Shown here: positions 17,332 to 26,283 of the stretch, one piece after another | Layout: each line of letters starts with the position of its first letter | How positions within the stretch are numbered: the first letter of the stretch is position 1 | From: Nocardioides daeguensis | Lineage (GTDB): Bacteria; Actinomycetota; Actinomycetes; Propionibacteriales; Nocardioidaceae | Assembly: GCF_019192965.1 (NCBI RefSeq) | Contig: NZ_JAHTKU010000011.1 | Coordinates: 186,001-250,000, forward strand | Reading direction: 5' to 3' | DNA length: 64,000 bases | Notes under the pieces: model-generated | Database searches by the model: none | Told to the model about the DNA's origin: nothing | What the model saw: only the letters and a program-made list of their open reading frames with translations | Program-made: the position numbers and the translations under genes

Positions 17332-20300
17332 ATGGCGCGCATCGCACTGCTGTCCACGTCCGACACCGACCTGCTGTCCGCGCGCACGAGTGGTGCCGAC
17401 TACCGCTGGGCCAACCCGAGTCGTACGGACCGCGACGGCCTCGTCGCCCTGGCCACGGACGCCGACCTGGTGCTCGTCCGGCTGCTGGGCTCCCCGCAGC
17501 AGTACGACGCCGAGCTGGCCGCGCTGCGCGGCACCGGCCGTCCGCTCGTGGTGCTCGGCGGCGAGCTGACGCCCAGCGCCGAGCTGATGGAGGCCTCGAG
17601 CGTGCCGGTCGGGATCGCCGCGCAGGCGCACCGCTACCTGGCCGAGGGAGGTCCGCGCAACCTCGCCGAGCTGCACCGGTTCCTGTCCGACACCGTGCTG
17701 TTGACCGGCGAGGGCTTCGAGGCGCCCGAGGTGATCCCGGCGTGGGGGATCGTGGAGCGGGAGCGTCTCGATACGCCGTCGCTCGTTCCTCACGACGGCT
17801 ACTCGACGAGCTCGGGTACGGCGAAGGTCGGCGTGCTGTTCTACCGGGCCCACCAGGCCAGCGGGAACACGGCCTTCGTGCACGCGCTGTGCGACGCGAT
17901 CGACGCGACCGGCGAGGCCGTCGGCGTGCCGATCTTCGCCGGCTCCCTGCGTTCCGCGCCCGACGAGCTGTTCACTGCGCTCGGCGACCTCGACGCGCTG
18001 GTCGTGACCGTGCTGGCCGCCGGGGGCTCGACGCCCGCCTCGGTCAGCGCCGGCGGAGAGGACGAGACCTGGGACGTGGAGCGGATCGCCGCGCTCGACA
18101 TCCCGGTGCTGCAGGGCCTGTGCCTGACCAGCAGCCGCGCGGAGTGGGAGGAGTCGGACGACGGCGTCACGCCGCTCGACTACGCCAACCAGGTGGCGAT
18201 CCCCGAGTTCGACGGGCGGATCAGCACGGCGCCGTTCTCGTTCAAGGAGATCGACCCCCGTGATCCCGCCGGGCTGCCGTCGTACGTCGCCGACCCCGAG
18301 CGCGCGGCGCGCGTCGCCGGGCTCGCGGTCGGCTACGCCCGGCTGCGGAAGGTGCCGAACGCCGAGAAGCGGATCGCGCTGATGCTCTCGGCGTACCCGA
18401 CCAAGCACTCCCGGATCGGCAACGCCGTCGGCCTCGACACCCCGGTCTCCGCGGTGCGGATGCTGCGCCGGCTGCGCGATGCCGGGTACGACGTCGGCGA
18501 CGGCTTCGGCGTGCTGGACCTCGACGACGACACCGTCGCCGGCGACACCCTGATCCACGCACTGATCGCCGCCGGCGGCCAGGACGAGGAGTGGCTGACG
18601 TCGGTGCAGCTCACGGACGCGCACGTGCGGATCTCGGCCGAGGACTACGCGACCTGGACCGCCGACCTGCCCGACGACCTGCGCGACGCGATGGTCGAGG
18701 CGTGGGGGCCCGCGCCGGGCCGGCTGTTCGTCAACGACAGCGACGAGATCGTGCTCGCCACCCTGCAGGCCGGCAACGTCGTGCTGATGATCCAGCCGCC
18801 CCGGGGCTTCGGGGAGAACCCGGTCGCGATCTACCACGACCCCGACCTGGCGCCCTCGCACCACTACCTGGCGGCGTACCGCTGGGTGGAGCACGGCTTC
18901 GGCGCCCACGCGGTCGTGCATCTCGGCAAGCACGGCTCGATGGAGTGGCTGCCCGGCAAGAACGCCGCCCTGTCGGCGTCGTGTGCCACCGACGCGGCGA
19001 TCGGCAGCATGCCGTTGATCTACCCGTTCCTCGTCAACGACCCCGGTGAGGGCGCGCAGGCCAAGCGCCGCGCGCATGCGACGATCATCGACCACCTGGT
19101 GCCGCCGATGGCGCGCGCGGAGGCGTACGGCGACATCGCGCGCCTCGAGGGCCTGCTCGAGGAGTACGACAAGATCTCCGCGATGGACCCGGCCAAGCTC
19201 GCCGCGATCCGCGGTGAGATCTGGCAGCTGATGCACGCCGCCGAGCTGCACCGCGACCTCGGTCTGGACGAGCAGCCCGAGGACGACGACTTCGACGACT
19301 TCCTGCTCCACGTCGACGGCTGGCTGTGCGAGATCAAGGACGTCCAGATCCGCGACGGGCTGCACGTCCTCGGCCAGGCGCCGGAGGGGGAGGCGCGGGT
19401 CAACCTGGTGCTCGCCATCCTGCGGGCAGCGCAGGTGTGGGGCGGGCAGGCGCAGGCCGTGCCGGGCCTGCGCACCGCGCTGGGACTGGCGCCGGACGCC
19501 CCGACCGTCGAGGTCGACCGGGTCGAGGCCGAGGCGCGGGCCCTGGTCGAGGCGATGGAGAAGTCCGGCTGGGACCCGGCCCGTGTCGCGGACCTGCACC
19601 AGGATGCCGACGTACGGCGGGTGCTGGCCTTCGCCGCCACCGAGGTGGTGCCGCGGCTGTCGCGGACCACCGACGAGCTCGACCACACGCTGCACGCGCT
19701 GGCCGGCGGCTTCGTGCCCGCCGGCCCGTCGGGCTCGCCGCTGCGTGGCCTGGTCAACGTGCTGCCGACCGGACGGAACTTCTACACGGTCGACCCGCGT
19801 GCGGTGCCCTCGCGCCTCGCGTGGCAGACGGGCCAGGCGATGGCCGACTCCCTGCTCGAGCGCTACGTGTCGGACGAGGGCGCCTACCCCGAGTCGGTGG
19901 GCCTCTCGGTGTGGGGAACCTCGGCGATGCGTACCTCCGGTGACGACGTGGCCGAGGTGCTTGCGCTGCTCGGCGTGCGCCCCGAGTGGGACGAGGCCTC
20001 CAAGCGGGTGCACGCGCTGAGCGTCGTACCTCTCGAGGAGCTCGGCCGGCCGCGGATCGACGTGACGGTGCGGATCTCCGGCTTCTTCCGCGACGCCTTC
20101 CCGCACGTGGTGGCGATGCTCGACGACGCAGTCCGGATGGTCGCCGAGCTCGACGAGCCGCTCGAGGCCAACTTCGTGCGCGCCCACGCGCAGGCCGACC
20201 TGGCCGAGCACGGCGACGCCCGGCGCGCCACCACCCGGATCTTCGGCTCCAAGCCGGGCTCCTACGGCGCCGGCATCCTGCAGGCCGTCGAGTCCGGCTC

Positions 20301-20952
20301 CTGGCGCGACGACGCCGACCTCGCCGAGGTCTACACCGCCTGGGGCGGCTTCGCCTACGGACGCGGCCTCGACGGCGTACCCGCCTCCGACGACATGCGG
20401 GCCAACTACCGCCGGATCAAGGTCGCCGCCAAGAACATCGACACCCGCGAGCACGACATCGCCGACAGTGACGACTACTTCCAGTACCACGGCGGCATGG
20501 TCGCCACGATCCGCGCGCTGACCGGCACTGCCCCCCGCGCCTACGTGGGGGACTCCACGACGCCGGACGCCGTGCGCACCCGGACCCTGCAGGAGGAGAC
20601 CAACCGGGTCTTCCGCGCCCGCGTCGTCAACCCGCGCTGGATCGGCGCGATGCAGCGCCACGGCTACAAGGGCGCCTTCGAGCTGGCCGCGACCGTCGAC
20701 TACCTGTTCGGCTTCGACGCCACCGCCGGGGTCGTGCACGACTGGATGTACGAGTCGCTGGCCAAGGAGTACGTGCTCGACGAGACCAACCAGGAGTTCC
20801 TGCGCCGGTCGAACCCGTGGGCGCTGCGCAGCATCGTCGAGCGGCTGCACGAGGCGAAGGACCGTGGGCTGTGGGCGGCTCCTGATCCCGACGTGCTGGC
20901 CGCCCTCCAGGCGGCGTACCTCGAGGTCGAGGGCGACCTGGAGGACCGATGA
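17332..20952 (+). CDS. cobN: cobaltochelatase subunit CobN
   Basis: The 1,206-residue large subunit inserts Co2+ into hydrogenobyrinic acid a,c-diamide in the aerobic B12 route, with an AAA/VWA partner (here the fused I/D protein at 44084-46057). Family marks: GVLFYRAHQASGNTAFVHAL, the AVVHLGKHGSMEWLPGK block (about 528-545), and RVVNPRWIGAMQRHGYKGAF. Length is normal (1,200-1,280). ATG 17332 is used, 11 nt after GAGGAGG; the frame stays open into the riboswitch. Residues 146-161 (LDTPSLVPHDGYSTSS) come from an in-frame repeat element (17767-17814) in a linker before the GVLFYRAH domain. Confidence 0.96.
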   Translation: MARIALLSTSDTDLLSARTSGADYRWANPSRTDRDGLVALATDADLVLVRLLGSPQQYDAELAALRGTGRPLVVLGGELTPSAELMEASSVPVGIAAQAHRYLAEGGPRNLAELHRFLSDTVLLTGEGFEAPEVIPAWGIVERERLDTPSLVPHDGYSTSSGTAKVGVLFYRAHQASGNTAFVHALCDAIDATGEAVGVPIFAGSLRSAPDELFTALGDLDALVVTVLAAGGSTPASVSAGGEDETWDVERIAALDIPVLQGLCLTSSRAEWEESDDGVTPLDYANQVAIPEFDGRISTAPFSFKEIDPRDPAGLPSYVADPERAARVAGLAVGYARLRKVPNAEKRIALMLSAYPTKHSRIGNAVGLDTPVSAVRMLRRLRDAGYDVGDGFGVLDLDDDTVAGDTLIHALIAAGGQDEEWLTSVQLTDAHVRISAEDYATWTADLPDDLRDAMVEAWGPAPGRLFVNDSDEIVLATLQAGNVVLMIQPPRGFGENPVAIYHDPDLAPSHHYLAAYRWVEHGFGAHAVVHLGKHGSMEWLPGKNAALSASCATDAAIGSMPLIYPFLVNDPGEGAQAKRRAHATIIDHLVPPMARAEAYGDIARLEGLLEEYDKISAMDPAKLAAIRGEIWQLMHAAELHRDLGLDEQPEDDDFDDFLLHVDGWLCEIKDVQIRDGLHVLGQAPEGEARVNLVLAILRAAQVWGGQAQAVPGLRTALGLAPDAPTVEVDRVEAEARALVEAMEKSGWDPARVADLHQDADVRRVLAFAATEVVPRLSRTTDELDHTLHALAGGFVPAGPSGSPLRGLVNVLPTGRNFYTVDPRAVPSRLAWQTGQAMADSLLERYVSDEGAYPESVGLSVWGTSAMRTSGDDVAEVLALLGVRPEWDEASKRVHALSVVPLEELGRPRIDVTVRISGFFRDAFPHVVAMLDDAVRMVAELDEPLEANFVRAHAQADLAEHGDARRATTRIFGSKPGSYGAGILQAVESGSWRDDADLAEVYTAWGGFAYGRGLDGVPASDDMRANYRRIKVAAKNIDTREHDIADSDDYFQYHGGMVATIRALTGTAPRAYVGDSTTPDAVRTRTLQEETNRVFRARVVNPRWIGAMQRHGYKGAFELAATVDYLFGFDATAGVVHDWMYESLAKEYVLDETNQEFLRRSNPWALRSIVERLHEAKDRGLWAAPDPDVLAALQAAYLEVEGDLEDR
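17767..17814 (+). repeat. REP-like element inserted in frame in cobN
   Basis: The 48-bp stretch begins CTCGATACGCC, has a GCTCGTTCCTCACGACGG hairpin part, and ends CTACTCGACGAGCTCG. It is one arm of the same element present as a full palindrome in cobB (42008-42125). Its length is a multiple of three, so cobN stays in frame. Confidence 0.85.
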
Positions 20953-20967
20953 GTGCCGCTCGGGATG

Positions 20968-21030
20968 TTGCGGTTTGGGACCAAACCGCAACGACACGCC
21001 GTACGAGGCTGCGGTTTGTGCCCAATCGGC
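20968..21030. repeat. TGCGGTTTGG palindrome pair between cobN and cobF
   Basis: TGCGGTTTGG and CCAAACCGCA separated by two bases form a perfect palindrome (20969-20990, with one further pairing base each side). A second, degenerate copy starts exactly 41 bp later at 21010. The same pair, also 41 bp apart, occurs inside the cobIJ gene at 48762-48824. It fills most of the 97-bp gap between cobN and cobF and may form an mRNA hairpin. Confidence 0.88.
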
Positions 21031-21049
21031 GCCTTGCCGGAGCAGCCCG

Positions 21050-21799
21050 GTGACCGCCGCCGAGGTCCGCATCGTCGGCTTCGGGATGGGGCCGCAGCAC
21101 GTCACGCCGGAGGCCGCCGCGGCCCTGGCGGGCTGCGACTACGCGCTGGCCGTGGCCAAGAGCGCCGCGGATCCGCTGCTGGCCGTCCGGCGGGCGGTGG
21201 CGTCCGAGCACGGGCTGGAGCTGGTCGTCGTACCGGACCCGGAGCGGGACCGCTCCCCGGGCCTGGACCGCGCGGGGTATCAGGGCGCCGTCGCCGACTG
21301 GTACGCCGCCCGGCTGGCCGCCTACCGCGACGTGCTGTCGGCGCGGGGCGGCGTGTGCGCCTTCCTGGTGTGGGGCGACCCGTCGCTGTACGACGGTGCG
21401 ATCCGGGTCTTCCAGGAGCTCGGCGTCGCGTACGACGTGCTGCCCGGGATCAGCGCGCCGCAGGTGCTGGCCGCCCGGCACGGCATCGTGCTGCACGAGG
21501 TCGGACAGCCGGTGCACGTCACGACCGCGCGCCGGCTGCGGTCCGACGTCGCTTCGGGGCAGCGCAACCTGGTCGTCATGCTGACCGCGGGGGTCGACCT
21601 CGACGGCTTCGAGGACTGGACGATCTGGTGGGGCGCCAACCTGGGCGGCGTGGGGGAGCGGCTCGTGTCCGGTCGGGTCGGCGCGGTGGTCGCGGAGATC
21701 GAGGCGGCGCGGGCCGCGGCGAAGGCCGAGGCCGGCTGGGTGATGGACCTGTTCCTGCTGCGGGCGCCGGCGACCGGGGGCGACGATGGCGCTGCCTGA
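21050..21799 (+). CDS. cobF: precorrin-6A synthase (deacetylating)
   Basis: A 249-residue tetrapyrrole methylase that methylates C1 and removes the acetyl group from precorrin-5, a step specific to the aerobic route. Marks: N-terminal VRIVGFGMGPQHVTPEAAAA, FLVWGDPSLYDGAIRVFQEL, VLPGISAPQVLAARHGI, and the CobF-type DWTIWWGANLGG. GTG 21050 fits the usual N-terminus; the open frame upstream is repeat sequence. It overlaps the [2Fe-2S] gene by 14 bp and belongs to the riboswitch 1 operon. Confidence 0.93.
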   Translation: MTAAEVRIVGFGMGPQHVTPEAAAALAGCDYALAVAKSAADPLLAVRRAVASEHGLELVVVPDPERDRSPGLDRAGYQGAVADWYAARLAAYRDVLSARGGVCAFLVWGDPSLYDGAIRVFQELGVAYDVLPGISAPQVLAARHGIVLHEVGQPVHVTTARRLRSDVASGQRNLVVMLTAGVDLDGFEDWTIWWGANLGGVGERLVSGRVGAVVAEIEAARAAAKAEAGWVMDLFLLRAPATGGDDGAA

Positions 21800-22148
21800 G
21801 CGTGACGTGCTGCTGTGCCGCGACTGCTGCTGCGGCACCACGAAGAAGCACCCGGACGCCGACCACCGCGGCCAGCGCGACGAGATCGAGGCGCTCGACG
21901 ACCCGGCCGGGCGGCGGGGGCCGCGGGTGCGGGTGCGGGTGGTCGACTGCCTCGACGAGTGCGACCGGTCGAACGTCGTCCTCGTCCGGGACTTCACCTG
22001 GTTCCCCGGTGGCCGGCGGCCGAAGGACACCTGGCTCGGCGGCGTGCTGTCGCCGTCGGCCACGGATGCGGTCGTCGACTGGGTGCGCGAGGGTGGGCCG
22101 GTGCCGACCACGCTGCAGCGCCACGTCTTCCGGGGGAAGCGCGGATGA
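21786..22148 (+). CDS. (2Fe-2S) ferredoxin-domain protein in the B12 operon
   Basis: The 120-residue thioredoxin-fold [2Fe-2S] type protein has cysteines at 11, 14, 15 and 16 (CRDCCCGTTKKH) and at 55 and 59 (DCLDECDRSN), in the CX3-4C ... CX3C pattern. It is often found next to actinobacterial cobalamin genes. A likely role is electron supply for a corrin step, such as cobalt reduction or the CobG-type reaction; that is inference. ATG 21786 starts inside cobF. A palindromic repeat follows its stop before cobQ. Confidence 0.8.
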   Translation: MALPERDVLLCRDCCCGTTKKHPDADHRGQRDEIEALDDPAGRRGPRVRVRVVDCLDECDRSNVVLVRDFTWFPGGRRPKDTWLGGVLSPSATDAVVDWVREGGPVPTTLQRHVFRGKRG

Positions 22149-22180
22149 GTCCCACGGGCCCCACGCGTCACCGCCGGGAT

Positions 22181-22247
22181 GCGATTCCTGCGCTTGTCAG
22201 GTGTTGCAACCCCCGACAAGCGCATGAATCCCCGGATGTCCGGGGAT
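22181..22247. repeat. double hairpin repeat between ferredoxin gene and cobQ
   Basis: CGCTTGTC (22191-22198) and GACAAGCG (22215-22222) form one stem. ATCCCCGGA and TCCGGGGAT around TG (22228-22247) form a second perfect stem. Outer bases GGGATGCGATTC and TGAATCCC extend the first imperfectly. The element fills the gap (22149-22272) upstream of cobQ and looks like a third REP family, distinct from the others here. Confidence 0.75.
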
Positions 22248-22272
22248 CCATGCAGCTCCCCGGGAGCGCGCG

Positions 22273-23664
22273 ATGAGCGGCCGCGCACTCCTCGTCGCGG
22301 GGATGACCTCCGACGCGGGCAAGAGCGTGCTGACGACCGGGCTGTGCCGGGCGTTCGCGCGGCGGGGGATCCGGGTCGCGCCGTACAAGGCGCAGAACAT
22401 GTCGAACAACTCGATGGTGGTCCGCGGGCCCGGCGGTGAGGCCGGCGAGATCGGGCGCGCCCAGTGGGCGCAGGCGATCGCGGCCGGGGCCGAGCCCGAG
22501 GTCGCGATGAACCCGGTCCTGCTCAAGCCGGGCAGCGACCGGCGCAGCCACGTCGTGCTGATGGGGCAGCCCGACGGCGAGGTGTCGGCGCGCAACTGGC
22601 ACGACGGCCGGGCGCGGCTGGCCGCCACCGCCTTCGAGGCGTTCGACGACCTGCGCTCCCGCTACGACCTCGTCGTGGCCGAGGGCGCCGGCAGCCCGGC
22701 GGAGATCAACCTGCGCGCCACCGACTACGTCAACATGGGTCTGGCGCGGCACGGCGACGTGCCGACGATCGTGGTCGGCGACATCGACCGCGGCGGCTGG
22801 TTCGCCGCGGCCTACGGCACGCTGATGCTGCTCGACCCGGAGGACCGGGCGCTGATCAGGGGGTACGTCGTCAACAAGTTCCGCGGCGACGTCGACCTGC
22901 TCCGGCCGGGTCTCGCCGACCTCGAGCAGCGCACCGGCCGGCCGACGTACGGCGTGCTGCCGTGGCACCCCGACCTGTGGCTGGACTCCGAGGACGCGCT
23001 CGACCTTGCCGGCCGCCGGGCCGAGGTGGGGGCCGGCGTGCGGAGGGTCGCGGTGGTGCGGCTGCCGCGGATCAGCAACTTCACCGACGTCGACGCGCTG
23101 GGGCTGGAGCCGGCGCTGGACGTCGAGTTCGTCTCCGACCCGGCGCGGCTCGCCGACGCCGACCTGGTCGTGCTGCCGGGGTCGCGTGCGACGCTCGCCG
23201 ACCTGGCGTGGGTCCGCGAGCGCGGGCTCGACGCCGCGATCCTGCGTCACGCCCGGGCCGGCCGCCCGGTGCTGGGGATCTGCGGGGGCTGCCAGATGTT
23301 GGGCCGGCGGATCGAGGACCCCGACGGCATCGAGGGCACGGCCGGCGCCGGCGCCGACGGGCTCGGCCTGCTGGACCTGACCACGCGGTTCGGTGCGGAG
23401 AAGCGGCTGGTGCTGCACGAGCCGGCGGGCTACGAGATCCACCACGGCCGGATCAGCGGCGAGACCACGGCGGGAGCGGTGACCGGGACGATGGTGCACG
23501 GCAGCCTGGAGGACGACGCCACCCGGGCGGCGTACCTCGCCCAGAGCCTCGGTGTCGCGAGCGGCGCCTCCTTCCCGGCGGCGCGCGCGGCCCGCCTGGA
23601 CCTGCTCGGTGACCTCGTCGAGGAGCACCTCGACCTCGACGCGATCGTGGAGCTGACCCGGTGA
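22273..23664 (+). CDS. cobQ: cobyric acid synthase
   Basis: The 463-residue glutamine-dependent amidotransferase adds amides at b, d, e and g of adenosylcobyrinic a,c-diamide. The N-terminal ATPase part shows [17 protein letters not shown] and [15 protein letters not shown], the CobQ signature. [19 protein letters not shown] follows. The C-terminal glutaminase has nucleophile Cys in [12 protein letters not shown] and His in GYEIHHGRI. Length slightly below the usual 480-490. Its stop overlaps the cobK GTG (GTGA). Confidence 0.96.
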   Translation: MSGRALLVAGMTSDAGKSVLTTGLCRAFARRGIRVAPYKAQNMSNNSMVVRGPGGEAGEIGRAQWAQAIAAGAEPEVAMNPVLLKPGSDRRSHVVLMGQPDGEVSARNWHDGRARLAATAFEAFDDLRSRYDLVVAEGAGSPAEINLRATDYVNMGLARHGDVPTIVVGDIDRGGWFAAAYGTLMLLDPEDRALIRGYVVNKFRGDVDLLRPGLADLEQRTGRPTYGVLPWHPDLWLDSEDALDLAGRRAEVGAGVRRVAVVRLPRISNFTDVDALGLEPALDVEFVSDPARLADADLVVLPGSRATLADLAWVRERGLDAAILRHARAGRPVLGICGGCQMLGRRIEDPDGIEGTAGAGADGLGLLDLTTRFGAEKRLVLHEPAGYEIHHGRISGETTAGAVTGTMVHGSLEDDATRAAYLAQSLGVASGASFPAARAARLDLLGDLVEEHLDLDAIVELTR

Positions 23665-24392
23665 GCGGGCCGCGGGTGCTGCTGCTGGGCGGCACGGGGG
23701 AGGCCCGTGAACTCGCCACGCGGCTGGTCGACGCCGGCGTCCCCGTCGTGTCGTCGCTGGCCGGCCGGGTCGCCCGGCCCCGGCTGCCCCTCGGTGAGGT
23801 CCGGATCGGCGGCTTCGGTGGCGTCGCCGGCCTGCAGGCGGCGCTGGCCGACTTCGACCTGGTCGTCGACGCCACCCACCCGTTCGCGGCCGGCATCTCG
23901 CGCAACGCCGCGGCCGCCTGCGCCGCGTCGGGAAAGCCGCTGATCCGGCTGCAGCGGCCGGGCTGGGCCGACCGCGCCACCCCGTCCTGGATCTGGGTCC
24001 ACACCCACGAGCAGGCTGCGACCGTCGCCGGCGAGCTCGGCAGCCGCCCGTTCCTCACCGTCGGGCGCCAGGAGCTCGCCCGGTTCGTGCCGGCGCTCGC
24101 CGAGCGCCAGGTGCTCGCCCGGGTCGTCGACCCGCCCGACGTCGAGATCCCGCCCGCGTGGGAGCTGCTGACCTCACGCGGGCCCTACACGCTCGCGCGC
24201 GAGCTGGACCTGATGGCCGACCGGGACGTCCTCGTCACGAAGGACTCCGGCGGCGAGCACACGTGGCCCAAGATGGAGGCCGCCGCCGAGCTGGGCATCC
24301 CCGTGGTCGTCGTACGCCGGCCGGCCGCGCCGGAGGGCGTCAGGACGGTGCCCGACGTCGACGCGGCGATGGCCTGGCTCGTCGAGGTGTAG
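23661..24392 (+). CDS. cobK: precorrin-6A reductase
   Basis: A 243-residue NAD(P)H-dependent reductase converting precorrin-6A to dihydro-precorrin-6B. Marks: [20 protein letters not shown] at the N-terminus, [29 protein letters not shown], the [14 protein letters not shown] block and [17 protein letters not shown]. Last gene of the riboswitch 1 operon, coupled to cobQ by GTGA. A hairpin repeat follows directly. Confidence 0.94.
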   Translation: MSGPRVLLLGGTGEARELATRLVDAGVPVVSSLAGRVARPRLPLGEVRIGGFGGVAGLQAALADFDLVVDATHPFAAGISRNAAAACAASGKPLIRLQRPGWADRATPSWIWVHTHEQAATVAGELGSRPFLTVGRQELARFVPALAERQVLARVVDPPDVEIPPAWELLTSRGPYTLARELDLMADRDVLVTKDSGGEHTWPKMEAAAELGIPVVVVRRPAAPEGVRTVPDVDAAMAWLVEV

Positions 24393-24395
24393 CCG

Positions 24396-24440
24396 GAGGT
24401 TTCGAGGCTCGGCGCTGGCGCGCCTCGCACCTCAACCACC
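24396..24440. repeat. GGTTTCGAGGC hairpin repeat after cobK
   Basis: GGTTTCGAGGC ... GCCTCGCACCTCAACC forms an interrupted stem around TCGGCGCTGGCGC. It lies between two convergent genes, slightly overlapping the end of the minus-strand gene. The pattern resembles dispersed repeats of Nocardioides-type genomes and could act as a terminator for both genes. Confidence 0.65.
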
Positions 24441-24869
24441 GGCAGCGTCGGGCCTGCGCTCGTGGCCGGGCCGGCCGTGGGTACGCCGGTCCTCCTTCAT
24501 CTCAGCTTCGTAGAGGTGCCGGCGGCCCGCGACGAGCGCGTCGCGGGCCTCCTGCTCGAGCTGCTTGAAGTCGGCGTAGTAGCCGTCGTCGTACTCCTCG
24601 ACGACCTGGAAGGTCCACCGGCCGTGCAGCACGTTGCGGCCGACGAGCGCGGTCTGCAGCCGGTCGGCGAGCTCGGTGTGGCCGGCCTCCCGGAGCTGGT
24701 CGACACCCTTGCCGAGGGTGAGGTCGGCGGTGCCGCTCATCCGGTGGAACGCGTAGAGGTGCCCGCGGGCGACCTCGACGGCCTCCAGCGCCTCGGAGAT
24801 GTTGCCGAGCGCCTCGACCGTCAGGTCGTCGACGCCGTCGGGACGGACGTGCTCCTCATCGATCGCCAT
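24432..24869 (-). CDS. conserved hypothetical protein (145 aa)
   Basis: A 145-residue helical cytoplasmic protein. ATG 24869 gives MAIDEEHVRPDGVDDLTVEA; the frame is open 11 codons further up. Recognisable stretches: GNISEALEAVEVARGHLYAF, ADLTLGKGVDQLREAGHTEL and LHGRWTFQVVEEYDDGYYAD. It ends in a basic tail. I have seen similar unnamed proteins in actinobacteria but know no function. The tail overlaps the hairpin repeat. Confidence 0.7.
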   Translation of the reverse strand: MAIDEEHVRPDGVDDLTVEALGNISEALEAVEVARGHLYAFHRMSGTADLTLGKGVDQLREAGHTELADRLQTALVGRNVLHGRWTFQVVEEYDDGYYADFKQLEQEARDALVAGRRHLYEAEMKEDRRTHGRPGHERRPDAAGG

Positions 24870-24914
24870 GCATCGGTGATGCCCGCGACCGAGGAGGAGC
24901 ACACGCCCAGGATC

Positions 24915-25763
24915 TCAGCGGGCTGCGCGCAACGCCTCGGCGAGCGAGGTCGCCGGGCGGCCGAGCAGCTCCGCGAGGTCGGTGGGCTCGACGTACAGCT
25001 CGCCCCGGCCCAGGCCCAGGTCGGCGTCGGCGAGGGTGGCGGCGAAGGGCTCCGGCAGGCCGGCGGCGACCAGGACCTTCGTCAGCTCGGCGGCCGGGAG
25101 GTCGGTGTAGGTGACGTCCTTGCCGAGGACCTCGCCGAGCGTCGCGGCGAGCTCCTTGAGGCTGAACGCGGCGCCGCCGAGCTCGTAGACCTCCTTCGGC
25201 TGCTCGAGCAGCAGCGCTGCGGCCGCCGCCTCGGCGAGGTCGGCGCGCGTGGCGGCGCTGACCTGACCGTCGCCGGCGGCCCCGAGGACGGTGCCGTGCT
25301 CGGCGTACGTCGCGAGCTGGTCGGTGTAGTTCTCGAGGTACCAGCTGTTGCGCAGGAAGGTGTGCGGCAGCCCCGAGGCGAGGATCGCCTCCTCGGTCGC
25401 CCGATGCTCGGCGGCGAGCGCGAGGCCGCTGGTGTCGGCGTGCGGGATGCTCGTGTAGGCGAGCAGGCCGACGCCGGCGGCCTGCGCCGCGTCGATGACG
25501 TTCTGGTGCTGGGGCAGACGGTGGCCGACCTCGCTGCCGGAGATCAGCAGCACGCGGTCGGCGCCCTCGAACGCGGCGGCGAGGGCGGCGGTGTCCGCGT
25601 AGTCGACCTTGCGGGTGGTGACGCCGAGCGCGGCGAGACCGGCGAGGCGCTCCTCGTCGCGGCCCAGCGCGACGACCTGGTCGGCCGGGACGCCCTTGGC
25701 GAGGAGGGACGCGACGACGTGGCGGCCGAGCTGGCCGGTGGCTCCGGTGACGACGAGGGACAT
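24915..25763 (-). CDS. qorB: NmrA/QorB-type NAD(P)H-dependent oxidoreductase
   Basis: The 282-residue atypical short-chain dehydrogenase starts with the Rossmann motif VVTGATGQLGRHVVASLLAK. Further family marks are KVDYADTAALAAAFEGADRV, YTSIPHADTSGLALAAEHRA, and LRNSWYLENYTDQLATY. These match quinone oxidoreductase QorB (YtfG). ATG 25763 has GGAAGGA upstream. It is divergent from an HxlR regulator, the same arrangement as qorB/qorR in E. coli and Corynebacterium, so the pair probably responds to quinone or thiol-reactive electrophiles. Confidence 0.85.
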   Translation of the reverse strand: MSLVVTGATGQLGRHVVASLLAKGVPADQVVALGRDEERLAGLAALGVTTRKVDYADTAALAAAFEGADRVLLISGSEVGHRLPQHQNVIDAAQAAGVGLLAYTSIPHADTSGLALAAEHRATEEAILASGLPHTFLRNSWYLENYTDQLATYAEHGTVLGAAGDGQVSAATRADLAEAAAAALLLEQPKEVYELGGAAFSLKELAATLGEVLGKDVTYTDLPAAELTKVLVAAGLPEPFAATLADADLGLGRGELYVEPTDLAELLGRPATSLAEALRAAR

Positions 25764-25846
25764 GGTGGGGTTCCTTCCGGGAACGGGGTGGGGTCGTGCT
25801 TGTCGACGTCCTCAACGGGCCGTTCGGGAAGTTACTTCCCATTGGT

Positions 25847-25873
25847 TAGTACGCACTTTGAAGTAAGGTACTA
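25847..25873. promoter_or_regulatory. candidate QorR operator
   Basis: TAGTAC (25847-25852) and GTACTA (25868-25873) are inverted arms in an AT-rich stretch ending just before the regulator's start. GAAGTTACTTC (about 25829-25839) is a second near-palindrome. Both lie in the 112-bp gap between the divergent qorB and qorR genes, so one repressor could control both. Confidence 0.55.
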
Positions 25874-25875
25874 CC

Positions 25876-26283
25876 GTGGCGGAAAGTACCGAGACGATCT
25901 TCGAGCAGGTCCCCGGCGGCGTGTTCCCGGCCGCCTGCTCGAGCCGGGTGCTGCTCGACCACGTGATGAGCAAGTGGGGCGTGCTGGTGCTCGTCTCGCT
26001 CACCGACGGGCCGCAGCGCTGGAGCGACCTGCGCCGCCGGGCGCAGGGGATCAGCGAGAAGATGCTGGCCCAGACCCTGAGGACCCTCGAGGCCGACGGC
26101 CTGGTCCACCGCGAGCAGCAGCCGGTGATGCCGCCGCGGGTCGACTACAGCCTGACCCCGCTCGGCGAGGAGCTGGCCGAGGTGCTGGTCCCGCTGCTGC
26201 GCTGGGTGGGCCGCAACGCCGAGGCGATCATCGACGGCCCCGCAGGGACGCCGGGGCCGGTCGCCCCGGCCGACGCCGGCTGA
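25876..26283 (+). CDS. qorR: HxlR-family redox-sensing regulator
   Basis: A 135-residue winged-helix protein of the HxlR/DUF24 group. Core: DHVMSKWGVLVLVSLTDGPQ, then WSDLRRRAQGISEKMLAQTL and SLTPLGEELAEVLVPLLRWV. It has one cysteine, Cys21 (FPAACSSRVLL), in the N-terminal position used by QorR for thiol sensing. GTG 25876 has AAGG 8 nt upstream. The 3' end overlaps cobD by 56 bp, tail to tail. Pairing with qorB supports the name; actual ligand is inference. Confidence 0.85.
   Translation: MAESTETIFEQVPGGVFPAACSSRVLLDHVMSKWGVLVLVSLTDGPQRWSDLRRRAQGISEKMLAQTLRTLEADGLVHREQQPVMPPRVDYSLTPLGEELAEVLVPLLRWVGRNAEAIIDGPAGTPGPVAPADAG

Noticed and set aside
20864-21049. Longer cobF start upstream
   Set aside because: The extension would run through cobN's end and the palindrome pair; GTG 21050 begins directly at the conserved N-terminus.
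17290-21105. Long minus-strand open frame over cobN
   Set aside because: It is a codon-shadow of cobN; CobN motifs on the plus strand are unambiguous.
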